NCBI RefSeq assembly: GCF_052857255.1
Contig: NC_135502.1
Coordinates: forward strand, 150,845,311 to 150,909,310
Source of the DNA: Amblyomma americanum
Taxonomy: Eukaryota > Arthropoda > Arachnida > Ixodida > Ixodidae
DNA length: 64,000 bases
Reading direction: 5' to 3'
The notes beneath the pieces are model-generated. The model saw nothing but the letters and a program-made list of their open reading frames with translations, searched no databases and was not told the origin of the DNA. Below, piece after piece: positions 1 to 9,715 of this stretch (the stretch's first letter is position 1; each line of letters opens with the position of its first letter). Position numbers and translations under genes: made by a program.

Positions 1-121
1 GCTTGGCGGGAGGTGTTGCGGCAGCGATGAACGGGCCCAAAATGACCGCCACTTTGAACGAAGCCGCGGCGTCCGTTGCATCCGCGCCGGCTATACCGCG
101 CGTCGTAGGCGAGACGTAACA
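1..121 (-). repeat. GC-rich repeat edge, possibly the start of an LTR
   Basis: This GC-rich segment interrupts the LINE reading frame that occupies 122-948. Read on the minus strand it begins TGTTACGTCTCGCC, and a TGTTAC start is typical of Ty3-type LTRs. It runs off the left window edge, so neither an internal region nor a second LTR can be seen. The sharp change in composition and the loss of RT similarity just after the YADD block support a junction near 121. The LTR identity is inference only; it could be any GC-rich dispersed repeat. Confidence 0.3.
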
Positions 122-948
122 ACTGCATATGTCTAGCAACTTCTGCAGGTCTTCCTTGTTGTCAGCCATTATCACTATATCGTCCGCATATATTAGTCCC
201 GGTAATGTCTGTTTAATCAATTCCCCTTGCTTGAAAAAAGATAGGTTGAAGCCTAGTCCGCTCCCCTCTAGCTTGGCCTCCAAACCTTGCAGGTACAACA
301 TGAACAACAAAGGGGACAGAGGACATCCTTGTCTAAGCCCCCGCTGTATCTCTACAGGCCCTGATACATTTTTTTCCCATTTTATGAGCACTCTGTTACC
401 TCTATATATATCTTTTAAAAGATTAGTTACTCCATTTTCCACATCCAACGTGCCCAATATGTCCCACAAATGCCCCTGAGTAACGTTGTCATAGGCTCCC
501 CTAATATCCAGAAATGATAGCAATAAGGGCCTATGTTCCTTTTCTGCAATTTCTGTACACTGTGTTAATAAAAATAGATTGTCCTCCAACCTCCTTTGTT
601 TCCGGAACCCATTCTGTAGTTCCCCTAACACCCCCTCGTTCTCCACCCAAGCCTGCAGTCTATCCTTTATAATTTGCATCACCACCCTGTAAACCACAGA
701 TGTCACTGTTATGGGGCGATAGTTACTTACGTCTGCTTTGTCCCCCTTTCCCTTATATATCATGTTCATTCTACTTAATCGCCATTCATCGGGGACTTTC
801 TCATCCACTATCATTTTGTTCACTACCTGTATTAATGTTTGCTTGGATTTTGGTCCTAACTTCTTTATCATCATAATCGGGATACCATCTGGTCCTGTTG
901 ATGTGCCACTAGGAACCTTCTTCTCTGCCCTTTCCCACTCTCCTTGCT
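122..948 (-). pseudogene. LINE reverse transcriptase fragment (non-LTR retrotransposon)
   Basis: On the minus strand one uninterrupted frame encodes the RT core of a non-LTR retrotransposon. Motifs in order are GPDGIP, NYRPITVTSVVYRVV, NGFRKQRRLEDNLF, FLDIRGAYDNV (motif A region), GLRQGCPLSPLLFMLY (motif B) and LIYADDIVIMADN (motif C). No stop was seen across about 275 codons, so this piece is less decayed than the other LINEs in the window. It is truncated at its 5' side near 948, with no endonuclease or ORF1, where it abuts an inverted-repeat element. It is cut on its 3' side near 121 by a GC-rich repeat. The clade is not assigned. It would act in target-primed reverse transcription, but this copy is incomplete. 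Confidence 0.85.
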
Positions 949-1372
949 AGAAAGAACTGCTTTTCAACGCCGCCTAGCAAAACCACACGTAAGCTCAAAA
1001 TCGCGACACACTAATGCAGGCTCCCTACCAGCGCAACCCTCTCATTGCTCCGCTCGCCTCGCATTCGGCCGTAGTCAGGGTCACGCTGATGATTATTATG
1101 GTCGGATGGTTGCGCCCTTAATAGCGAGCGGGCATTTCGGAGCGCACAGACCGCTGCCTTGATGCCACAAATCCCGCGGGGGCGACGCTATCATTATGTC
1201 GTTTCATCTGTGACAGCTGTAGGCGCGTTTCCATCGCAAATAGCGCGCGTCCTTCGAACTTTAGTTGCCTCTGGGATTCATTTCCGTCTCGCTATAGACC
1301 AAATAAATTCAAAAGCACTCGATCCACCACCGCAGTTTCGGGTTCTTTTAATACAGTTACCGTTCATTTTTG
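944..1372 (+). repeat. Left inverted arm of the foldback element
   Basis: This arm is inverted relative to 2004-2422. Its translation in one frame (MMPQIPRGRRYHY...) parallels the opposite-strand translation of the right arm (MIRQIARGRLYHY...). That follows from DNA homology and is not evidence of coding. The outer end touches the truncated LINE at about 948. Confidence 0.6.
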
Positions 1373-2003
1373 GCTTGTTCCTACGAGGAACCGACGGAGC
1401 GGCAAAGCATGCGCCTTGTGTGTCTGTACTCTGTACTGCACCACAGTGCTCCTGCATTGGAACCTCGCCTAGGACGTCAGCTTAAAATGAGATGAAACCG
1501 CCATTGGCACTTTTTGCAGCGCGATCCAGCGTCTAAAGGATAGTGACTGCTTCCAGATGTGCTGGACGCAGCTGTTGGGTTTCCACACCTATATTCTCAA
1601 ACAGGCCAATGTCTATATGTTACCGGTAGCAGTGAAGTAATACAGCTCGCACAGAAGAGTTTGGATCACTTGCTGGGTTCTGTCGTGGCTCATACTCTGA
1701 TTTGTCGGCGATCACAGGTACTTATATGCCGAATTTCGCACGCGGAGCACGCAACAGTGACGCACTGCTGCCGCGGCATTCGTGTGGGTGAGACAGCGGG
1801 TGCTTTTAGTCATCCTAAGATCCGAAGGTGCATCCAAAGTGATTACCATGAGCTCTACTCCGCACATGACAGCGCGATACGCAGCGCACTCTCTCAGTGG
1901 TGATAAGAGCAGGATCCAGTATAGGGGCAGTTTGTTTCGGGGGAGACAGGTAGGGTGCATGCACTAGTGCTGCGTCAGCGCCTGGTAGGGACAAGGCGAA
2001 TCA

Positions 2004-2422
2004 TCAGTGATAACTGTAGAAAATTAACACAAAACTGCGGCAGTATGCCGAGTGTTTCGAGCGCGTTTGCTTGCGAGTGAGTCGCAGCAGAGTCCCAGCG
2101 GCAGCAAAAGTTGGAAACACGCGGGTTGTTTGCGGCGCAAACACGCCTCCAGCTGTCTCAAACGAAGCGGCATAATGGTAGAGCCGTCCCCGCGCAATTT
2201 GCCTTATCAAGACAGCGGTCTTTGTTTTCCGAAATGTTCGCTAGCTACACAGAGCACGACCATCCGATCATGATCATCATCAGCACGACACAGACGCCGG
2301 ACGAATGCGAGGCAAGCGGAGCATTGAGAGGGTCGCGCCGGAAGCGGGCGTGCACATGCGCGTGGCGATTTCGAGCTTTCGTCTGGTTTGGCTAGGCGGC
2401 GCTGTCACACAGTTCTTGTGCG
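2004..2422 (-). repeat. Right inverted arm of the foldback element
   Basis: The reverse complement of this arm aligns with 944-1372, with many substitutions and small indels. Beyond its outer end the sequence changes to AT-rich DNA containing a 62-bp dispersed repeat at 2451. Confidence 0.6.
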
Positions 2423-2450
2423 GCGCGCTTCGTTTACTTCTGTCCGCACC

Positions 2451-2512
2451 TGTACATAGACCACCCCGTGATATTTGCTCTATGACTGGTAAATAATTTA
2501 TTATTGTCTTTC
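2451..2512 (+). repeat. 62-bp dispersed repeat, copy 1
   Basis: This copy matches 57043-57104 at about 58 of 62 positions, including CCACCCCGTGATATTTGCTC and GGTAAATAATTTAT. The two copies lie on opposite sides of the large tandem array in the same orientation. They look like ends of an unrecognised dispersed element or a remnant of an old duplication. Confidence 0.6.
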
Positions 2513-2534
2513 TCCTTGTTGTTTCAGTATTATC

Positions 2535-2865
2535 AACCGAACGATGGCTGTGACGTGTACTTGGTTTTCAGGTCATGTGAAAAGCAAGAAAACTGATAAT
2601 ATAACTGCTGCTATGGCATTTGTTGTCATTACAGCTTTTGAAACAGGCTGTTTTAGGTGTTGTAGGGAATAAAACTGCATGTCAACATTTATATTGTAGC
2701 CTTTTCTATGCCTCAGCAGACCTAAAGGCCAACTAGGCATCAAAGCCATCATTCGGCTGATCAAGCCTAAACAACATCAGAGAAGGAAATGGAATTATAA
2801 ATTATTTAATGGTAGGCAAATACCACTTTGGGATTCATGTATTCTTATGTGTAATGCAGAGTTTT
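2535..2865 (+). repeat. Diverged dispersed repeat, copy 1 (pair with 11.5 kb)
   Basis: This segment aligns loosely with 11485-11815. Shared landmarks in order are CGAACGATG followed by CTGTGACGTG, a GTCATT-containing stretch, AAATTATTTA, and CATGTATT near the end. Identity is low enough that the duplication must be old. No protein-coding similarity was recognised. It may be an old MITE or a local duplication. Confidence 0.45.
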
Positions 2866-4721
2866 AAAAAATATGTGACCAAAGTTACGTTTTTTAAGTC
2901 CTTGAAACTTATTTTTTAGGTGTTGTCTATTTCACTGTTCTCAATCTGCAGAGGTAGCAGTGTTAAGTACTGCTTACCTTCTTTTTGTTGTTCTCTTTTC
3001 ATTCATTGGTTTGGCCCTGTTTTCCTGTGTTATTTTGTGTTCTGTAATCGCATAGTGCATCCCTTTTTTTGTTTGTGAACTACTTCTGTTCAGTGTTTTT
3101 TTTGTGGCAGGCCTCATGACAGCTGGCAGCTTTCCTTTCATTTTTGCCTTCTCCTCTGACGTTGCTCATGGTACTAGACAAAATACAGTTTACTGAAATG
3201 CCTAATTCTAAATTTTACAGCAGCATTAGGGTGCCCTCTTCCTTTTTAGCACATGCCATTAATGGTGATGCCTACTGTTGCCAAGAATCGTACATTGACA
3301 CAAATTTGTTTAACACGTGCAGGGCATGCTTTGCTCTCATGTAGAGTTTGTGCGTTTACAGTGTGTAGTTTGTACATGGTCTCTTAGTTGGTGACTGACA
3401 CAGGGGCCTCATTGGCTGACTTTTATATTATTATGAAGGTTAGAATTTGTTTTTCTCACTGCTGATGAGCTTTACAGGAGCTTATGATGCCTTCAACAGT
3501 CATGTCTTTTTTATTGCTTTAGTTAGGATACTGAGGCTCAGATGAGTGAGCATCTGAGGCCAAAATACCAGTATAGCTTCGTGCCGTTTGTCAGCTTTCT
3601 TTATATTGTGCATAACTGTTCAAGTAGGAAATAATTTCAGGTCTTAGTGGTCCTTCATTTGCTTTTGCTTTTCAGCCTTTATGCCAGATTTCAGTTTTTG
3701 GAGGATAGTTTGTCACATCCTTCATCATTGAAGTAGGCAGCACAGTGTACCAGCCGCGACAGTTGGTCATTACAACTAAGCACCCCACCCTCCCTTTATG
3801 AGCACACCAAAGCTGAGGTCTGATGGCAACTTTGATGAGTATTGACACCTGAAGTTGTCTTGTTACGAGCATATTGTTACGGACCACTTTAAAATTTCCT
3901 TATGCTATTGGGTTCAAATCATGTTTTTGCTTGCTGTCAAACCCGCTCAACCGCACTTTCATTGTGAAAATTAGTATAACACTTGGAAAAGGCAGCTAGG
4001 TCCTTCAGTTAATGTGAGTGGTGCACACTGGAATCCTGCTCCTGCAGCAAATCATGTGGGTCATATTGGAGGTTGTGTTAAAAAGTAATGAAGCATAGAT
4101 ATGAAAATGGTGATGTGATACATAGTTATTACCATTTTGTGGCCCTTGACCAATTTCTGTCTTTTAAAGGCACTGTACTAAAAAGAAACTGAAGTGCACT
4201 GGAGCCGCTGGAAACCCTTTGTGTAAAGAAAAGGCATACTGACTGTGCTCATGAAAATTTGATGATTGCTCAAAATTTCAAAATGACCATTTTACTACTT
4301 CTTTATGAACAAGTACTCTCTAGTGACACATAAGGTGTAATTACAGAACTTGTCTCTACTTTTTCTTTGCACTTCAGTTTTGTTTCTATTTATATTTAGT
4401 ATTTCTTAGCATGAACACCACAGGCCATGCACTCGTGTATTATTTTGTATAAGGAAACAGTGGCAAGTCAAGTGTCTCTGCGTGTGGGCCCCTCGTTGAA
4501 CACTATTCTAAGGCACTAAGTTGTTTGCCTTGGACTATATCAATAGCTCAAGCGCTTCTAGCTGAAAAAATAAGTAATGTTTTGTTCAATTTTGACTACA
4601 AGAACTTTGCTAACTAGGCAGCATGTTGAGGACACATTACATTTACGGCAGGTCAACCGGCATTAGTGCCTTGCTTGACAAGGGCATGGGCAAGAAGAAC
4701 TGCAATTAGAAAATTGCTCTT
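2866..4721. other. AT-rich DNA with no recognised gene
   Basis: Long T-rich runs, no open frame above about 70 codons with a recognisable product, and no repeat I could name. It looks intronic or intergenic. Confidence 0.5.
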
Positions 4722-4734
4722 ACCAGTCACTGCG

Positions 4735-4979
4735 AAGCCGCCGCGGTGGCTGAGTGGTTATGGCACTCGGCTGCTGGCCGGAAAGACGCGAATTAAATCC
4801 CGGCCGCGGCGGTCAAATTTCGATTAAGGCGAAATTCTTGAGGCCCGTGTACTTTGCGGTGTCAGAGCAGTCTTAAGAACCCCAGGTGGTCGAAACTTCT
4901 GGAGCCCTTCATTACAGTGTCTCTCATAGCCTGAGCCGCTTTGGGACGTTAAACTCATATAAACCAAACCATAAACCAA
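4735..4979 (+). mobile_element. Ruka-type tRNA-derived SINE with target-site duplication
   Basis: The element starts with a tRNA-like head (GCCGCCGCGGTGGCTGAGTGG, A-box region; the B-box region is degraded to GCGAATTAAATCCCGG). It continues with the tick SINE body landmarks GAACCCCAGGTGGTCGAAA, GGAGCCCTTCA, CTCTCATAGCCTGAGCCGC and TTTGGGACGTTAAAC, and ends in an ATAAACCAAACC tail that is duplicated. This is the architecture of the Ruka SINE described in ixodid ticks. A 13-bp direct repeat ACCAGTCACTGCG flanks it (4722-4734 and 4980-4992), of which the last 10 bases are independent of the tail. It would be mobilised by a LINE reverse transcriptase. This element is the main evidence for a tick source. 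Confidence 0.9.
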
Positions 4980-4992
4980 ACCAGTCACTGCG

Positions 4993-5410
4993 TGTTGATT
5001 TAAACACTGACAGTGCTCCTACTATTTTTACTTTCTGTATTTGCGACCACACATACTAATCTGCAATTTTCAAGGATGAAGTCAATTTTTTTCAATAATT
5101 GTGCAGTTAAAGTTGCATGTTCTAAAATTCGAAGCAAGCAGTTGCCTTTTGTACTTTACACTGCTATCAGAACTTACCACGATTGCATGACACCATCAAC
5201 GTCAAGTTGCAAGTGTTGTGCTGGTATTGGTAGTAAACGAAATGATGTCTTACCTTCTTACTTCAACAGGCGTTAAAGCATAGTGCTGTTGTTGCTGTGA
5301 AGCGTACAAATACAATTATTATCATAATCCTGGCTGCAAATATGGCTAAGAATTTTTATATCCGTGTTCTTTTTCCTTTAGGTGTATCTGAATTCAAGGT
5401 ATAAAAGGCA
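4993..5410. other. AT-rich spacer with no recognised gene
   Basis: Unremarkable AT-rich sequence. A good splice-acceptor-like tract (TTCTTTTTCCTTTAG) ends at 5381, just upstream of the BEN-like fragment. Confidence 0.4.
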
Positions 5411-5566
5411 ATGTATGACACCGTGAAGGGAATCCCAAAGGAGGCAGTATTTCACAAGAAAACTGCCATTGCCATCTGGTCAACAGATGCAGTTTTACTA
5501 TGCAGTTCCAGTGGCAATAGCTCAGGAGGTGACAGCGGAAGGCAAGGAAAAGGTTCTCCACAAGGC
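5411..5566 (+). pseudogene. Possible BEN-domain fragment
   Basis: A 51-codon frame starts MYDTVKGIPKEAVF and contains KKTAIAIWSTDAVLLCSSSG. The spacing of the W-x-T-x-x-x-L block and the following S-x-S/T-G block resembles BEN domains, which are DNA- or protein-interaction domains common in arthropod genomes. An in-frame TAA lies just upstream (in GTATAA), and the similarity stops after SGNSSGG. This is therefore at best an exon piece or a decayed copy. A splice-acceptor-like tract ends at 5381. The assignment is from memory of the family pattern and is weak; a chance ORF is the alternative. Confidence 0.27.
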
Positions 5567-6707
5567 TAAGCATAAAGAGCTGGGATAGTCGGTTCTTGGA
5601 GGAATTTTGAGACATAATTCCAGCGCACAAAAAAATGTCCGGTGTCCGTGGTCTCTATCCTCTTCGTTCGTGTATTTTTGTGCGCTGGAGTGTGAAAAAT
5701 GCATGCACTGAGATGTAATTGCTAGCTGTAGCTGGATTTATCTCAAGGGTATATACTCACTCCATCAGTGTATGTGAGAATTATGACTCAGGTTTGTTAG
5801 TGATTTATAATATAAAAGCGCTAAACAAAGGATAATGCCAAACATACAAGACGTGATCAAATAAATGTAGATGTCTTCATGTGCAAGTTTATTTACAGCA
5901 GGTTAATTGATGGGTTCAGTTAGCTCGTGTGACGATAAAAGCTTCTTAAAAGCCTAGGCTCTATGTGCAGTGTGGCAGTGCATAATCAGTGAAATTACTC
6001 ATAATTAACAACTTTTAGTGAATATGTACTTCTCATGCCATGGAAACAAAAGACGGACGGTACTTTGCAGTCATTTGCTCTGAAGCATGGATTTTAGGTA
6101 CTGAGGCCAAAATGATGCTGATTCAGTATAGGCATTCGTGGGTGCCGCCACATTTGCCATCGTCCATGAATCCTCTGGTTGCCTCTACTTAACAACAAAA
6201 GTTTGTATGTTATAACTTGTAGCCATCACTGAAAGAATTTTGCATGAAAATAAGCTTGAATTGATTGCTAGTTTGCCTATTGTTTAACTGTCAGATGCCA
6301 TGATGGAAGTGACTGTTAGAGTCCATCATGTAGCCCATAATGAGCCCCTGTTTGCCCTTACCTTCTCTGCTCTCTTGTCTAGCTGTTATGGATAGAGTTT
6401 TACAAGTCACGTTCTAACTTCGGCTACTTCAGTTTACATGTAAAAAGATTTTGGCTACTTTTTACTCAAGCATAGGTGTGCTTGAGCACTCTCGCTAGCT
6501 TTGCTGCATGCTTTGTAAAAATAGTTTGTAGCATTGAATATGACAAAGCATATCTTAGCCACTTTTTTCACACTTAGCATGGACGGCCCAGTGGGCCTGT
6601 AGAGATGGCTCGAAGCGGTTTCAATACTTTGTTGCATACATTTTGGGAGGAATCATGCGACTTGTGAGTTACGTATATGTGTGGCAATAAACATTGCTAC
6701 ATTGAAA
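5567..6707. other. AT-rich DNA with no recognised gene
   Basis: No recognisable coding similarity, repeat family or RNA gene. Short ORFs are scattered in all frames as expected by chance. Confidence 0.4.
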
Positions 6708-6800
6708 AGGCGCCGGTCCGCTATACAATGTCAGCGAAGCTTAACGAACCCCACTTGGTCTAAACTAATTTGGAGCCCTGCTCTACAGGGTCCTGAAGCA
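6708..6800 (+). repeat. Decayed SINE fragment
   Basis: The order GGCGCCGGTCCGC, AATGTCAGCG, ACGAACCCCACTTGGTC, TTTGGAGCCCT and CTCTACAGGG matches the body of tick tRNA-derived SINEs, with many substitutions. The tRNA-like head and the tail are missing. It is an old remnant. Confidence 0.5.
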
Positions 6801-7615
6801 ATTATTGTTTTCTGCCTTGCTGTGAGAAGCGGCTCTTGCAAGTGATCTGCCTGCTTAGAACAAGTCAACTTGTTAAGCTTATTCACTTAACTCATAATCA
6901 ACTCGGACATTTTTTATAACTGGAACCCTAACGCCTGGATGCACCAAGAGAAGTGCATCTCACTGGAAGACAGGGCGTGCTAGGCACTATAGTGCGCAAT
7001 GCACAGTACGCAGAATCTAGTGTGGGTTTTGTATGTGTGCAAATGTCTGCAGGTACTCTGCAGTCAACTGCACCAGAGGCCCAGAATGTGTATAAAAAGC
7101 TATACCTAAACAAAACTCATGTGCGCTCAGGCAGCTTTGGTTTTATTATATTGAGCAGGAAAAATAATCTGGCAGGTTTTTTTTGCACATCTGTTGGGGT
7201 TTTACCAGTGCCAGAGTTCATCGCATCTTGTTTAAGGTTTCCTTTCGAATCATTAACATTCCACCCTTGTCATTTTGTATGTGGCATTCAGCTGAAAATA
7301 AATTTCAGCAGCCGGCTTTTTATGCTTTGTTGCCAGTTTTTTGGAAGAAATGAAGAGGAATGGTCTTCTAAATAGATGCAGCCAGCCGTGCAGTGCTTTA
7401 CAGTTCTGCATCCTGTGCGCATGAAACGTCTCTATACATGGATTTTGTCACCCTGAAATATACTCGCATCAGATATTTTTTTAGTCGAACTACATCTTAT
7501 CTTCCTTTTGTGCCCATCTTTATGGGCATCTTGTAATCATTTCTGTAATTCCTTAATTTCTCTTATTTTTTGTTTTCTGCAGCAGTAGAATTTTCATATC
7601 AATTTATTTCTCTAG
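6801..7615. other. AT-rich DNA with a possible polyadenylation signal
   Basis: No recognised gene. An AATAAA lies at about 7298 in a T-rich context, but no upstream coding frame is convincing. The 140-codon open frame at 6953-7375 has no recognisable domain and I treat it as chance. Confidence 0.35.
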
Positions 7616-7752
7616 GCTACCAAATATTAGTATCTCTGAGCCTAGTAATGAATCAAATTACCGGAGATGCTAGAGTGCTGTTGATTGTCTCAGAAAGCCT
7701 GACTGTGTTAAAGGACTGTCATGCTCAATACCAGCTGCAATGCCAAAATATG
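7616..7752 (+). CDS. Candidate internal exon, unknown protein
   Basis: A good acceptor tract (CAATTTATTTCTCTAG) ends at 7615 and a donor-like GTAGGA follows 7752. Between them only one frame is open: GYQILVSLSLVMNQ, with its first base supplied by the previous exon, to CQNM. The product looks helical but no family is recognised. The exon would begin at codon position 2 and end on a full codon, so it cannot join directly to the candidate exon at 8219, which needs one base from the preceding exon. Either another exon lies between them or one of the two calls is wrong. Confidence 0.25.
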
Positions 7753-8218
7753 GTAGGAATTCAGATTATTATGCAGGCGTACCCAACTGTGTCGTAAATA
7801 TATGCAGTTAGCTTTGAATACAAAAGAAAAACACAACGCAAAAGTTCACATTTTCGTTCACACAGCATGATGATGAACAGGGGCAAGGGAGGAGGCACCT
7901 CAAAGTGTTGTCGTTGTCTTCCCCCTTCTCCGTGTTCATCGTTGTACTGCGTGAATGAAAGTGTGAAATACTTGCTCATCCAGACACTGATTTCAAGCAA
8001 ATTAATGCAAGTGGGGTGCTTTATGTGAGTAGCATTGATTTACTATAAAGCAGAATACAGTTGATTTACTGCAGAGGCATTGCAAGTCGTATTGAATGTG
8101 TACTGTATGTTTGCACCACTGAGCTAAATTTAATAACAGTATTTGCTGGTTGTCTTTGCACGGTGATTATTATTGTGTATTTCACACAAATTTGTGATTT
8201 TGTTCTGTTGTTCTTCAG

Positions 8219-8375
8219 GCATTGTGGCTACACAGCTGGAGTCAAGCTGCTATCAGGGAAATTCAACCTATTCGACTTTGTTAGAAAAGATGCACGCTAT
8301 GATGCTAGGGGCCTCCATCTTGACTATACTGCCAATTTTGTCTACCAATGAAGCTAAGGATGCTTTTGTGCAAAT
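8219..8375 (+). CDS. Candidate internal exon, unknown protein
   Basis: This segment is bounded by a strong acceptor (TTCTGTTGTTCTTCAG ending at 8218) and a consensus donor (AAT|GTGAGC). Only one of three frames is free of stops; it reads IVATQLESSCYQG, then LLEKMHAMMLGASILT, then TNEAKDAFVQ, ending with two bases of a codon. The family is not recognised. It is phase-compatible with the candidate exon at 55813-55937, whose first base would complete an ATG codon. If both are real and adjacent, the whole repeat array lies in an intron of about 47 kb. Splice-site quality is visible; the gene model is inference. Confidence 0.35.
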
Positions 8376-8564
8376 GTGAGCATTTTTTCTTTGTTTACGA
8401 TACGTGCTTGCTCTTCGTCTTCGGCAAGAACAGAAAAGATGTGGTTATGTGCATGCTCCATTGTACAATCATGTGAAAAATTATGATGCTGCGAGTGTGT
8501 GCCACACTATGCCTAACTGCGTGCATGTGCCATCTGATGAAATGCTCGCGCCATCTTTCTTGCT

Positions 8565-9650
8565 TGTTAGGTGCAGGGTACAGACCCTTTACCCTATGCT
8601 TGCTCCCCACTCTTTTTAATCCAGTGCGACAGCGTGTGGACATATGGCATAACCACTACCTTTCTTCTCCCTTCTTCCGAACCCTTTTCCAGCCTCGAGG
8701 TACTTGCAGACGTTTTCAGCTCATGGAGGACTTTGCCTGCACTCGAAACGAGAACTGAGTCTTGGAAACCAGCTTCTCTACATCTGTCTATTTTTGCTAT
8801 GAGACTGGGCATCATTTCATGATAAGACTTCTTTACTGCCATGCCTAAGCATCCCGTAACGATGCCACATTTTACAAGCTTTGAATGAAAAGGCCTGTAA
8901 TTCAAAAGGGGGTTTTCAATTCTAGGGGAATACTGCCAACAGACATGGTTGGGTTCGAAAGAGAATTTTAAATCAAGGAATTGCAAGACTTTTTCTTGAG
9001 GGTCTTCATGTATGAACTTCAGCCCCGACCCATTACGTGCAAAAACATCAAGAACATTTGACAAAAATTTGCGATTCTCTGACCTAGCCAGCACCAGGCA
9101 ATCGACCACATAACAGAAAATGCGTATGCAATAACCGGCTAAATCAGTCTCAGCTTTCATATCAATCCGGCTTAGATAAATGTAACTGTGTATGGGAGCT
9201 ACCTTGGCACCTATGCACACACCCGATTTTTTCATATAAGGTCGACCATCCTACTCAACAAGCGTTTTACTCAGGTAATAAGATAACAGTTCCAGAAAAG
9301 AACCTGTTGTGATTCAACAAACATTTTGGAGCACGCATTCATTCTTGTCCTCCGTAATACACTGCTGAACATACTGGATTAGTTCAAAGTGTGGAACAGA
9401 ATAAAACAAATCAACCACATCTATGCTTAAACCATCACATAGTGCAAGGCTCTCATTTCGGTGGAAATCAGCTACTGTCTCAGAATTAGACACGAGAACG
9501 AATCCTTTACGCGAAGTTACGACAAATGTTTGCAAATATAGGTAGACACAACCAACTGCCAAGAATTGTGCTCAGAGATAATTGCGCAGAAAGGAACGTT
9601 AGGGTTGTGCGTCTTAACACTAAAGAAAATTTCTAGCACCGATGTTCAGA
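8565..9650 (-). mobile_element. Penelope-like element, minus-strand copy of pair A (degraded)
   Basis: The minus strand encodes Penelope-type RT: IDVVDLFYSVPHFEL (motif A region), GVCIGAKVAPI (motif B region), then FCYVVDCLVLARS where the usual YVDD is changed to YVVD, LQFLDLKFSFEPNH, and CLGMAVKKSYHEMM. The frame breaks around 9240-9310 and again near 8594. The GIY-YIG endonuclease domain present in the plus copy is not recognisable here, and similarity fades at about 8565. Its upstream end aligns with the plus copy up to GGTGCTAGAAATTTTCT (about 9640). Penelope-like elements encode an RT linked to a GIY-YIG nuclease and insert at many sites. This copy is inactive. Confidence 0.8.
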
Positions 9651-9715
9651 GAAGGCGATGACTTTATTTCGGAAGTTTTAAGTATAAAGGTATAGCAGAG
9701 AAAGTGAAGGAAGCT

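Larger units (their letters stand above)
944..2422. mobile_element. Foldback-type element with long imperfect inverted repeats
   Basis: Two arms of about 420-430 bp face each other around a central region of about 630 bp. The left arm (944-1372) read forward matches the right arm (2004-2422) read in reverse complement over its length. Landmarks are AAAGAACTG against the reverse of CAGTTCTTG at the outer ends, CGCCGCCTAGC, GACCGCTG next to CTTGAT, and CCGCAGTTT at the inner ends. The arms are clearly diverged. No transposase was recognised in the centre or arms. The structure fits a foldback or long-TIR non-autonomous DNA transposon; two independent copies in opposite orientation is the alternative. 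No target duplication was identified. Confidence 0.6.

Noticed and set aside
6953..7375. 140-codon ORF as a gene
   Set aside because: No domain, no start context, and composition like the surrounding AT-rich DNA; it includes long T runs.
7984..8024. 41-bp candidate exon with a perfect donor (TTTAT|GTGAGT)
   Set aside because: The acceptor is acceptable, but the phase does not connect 7616-7752 to 8219-8375 and the segment is too short to judge.
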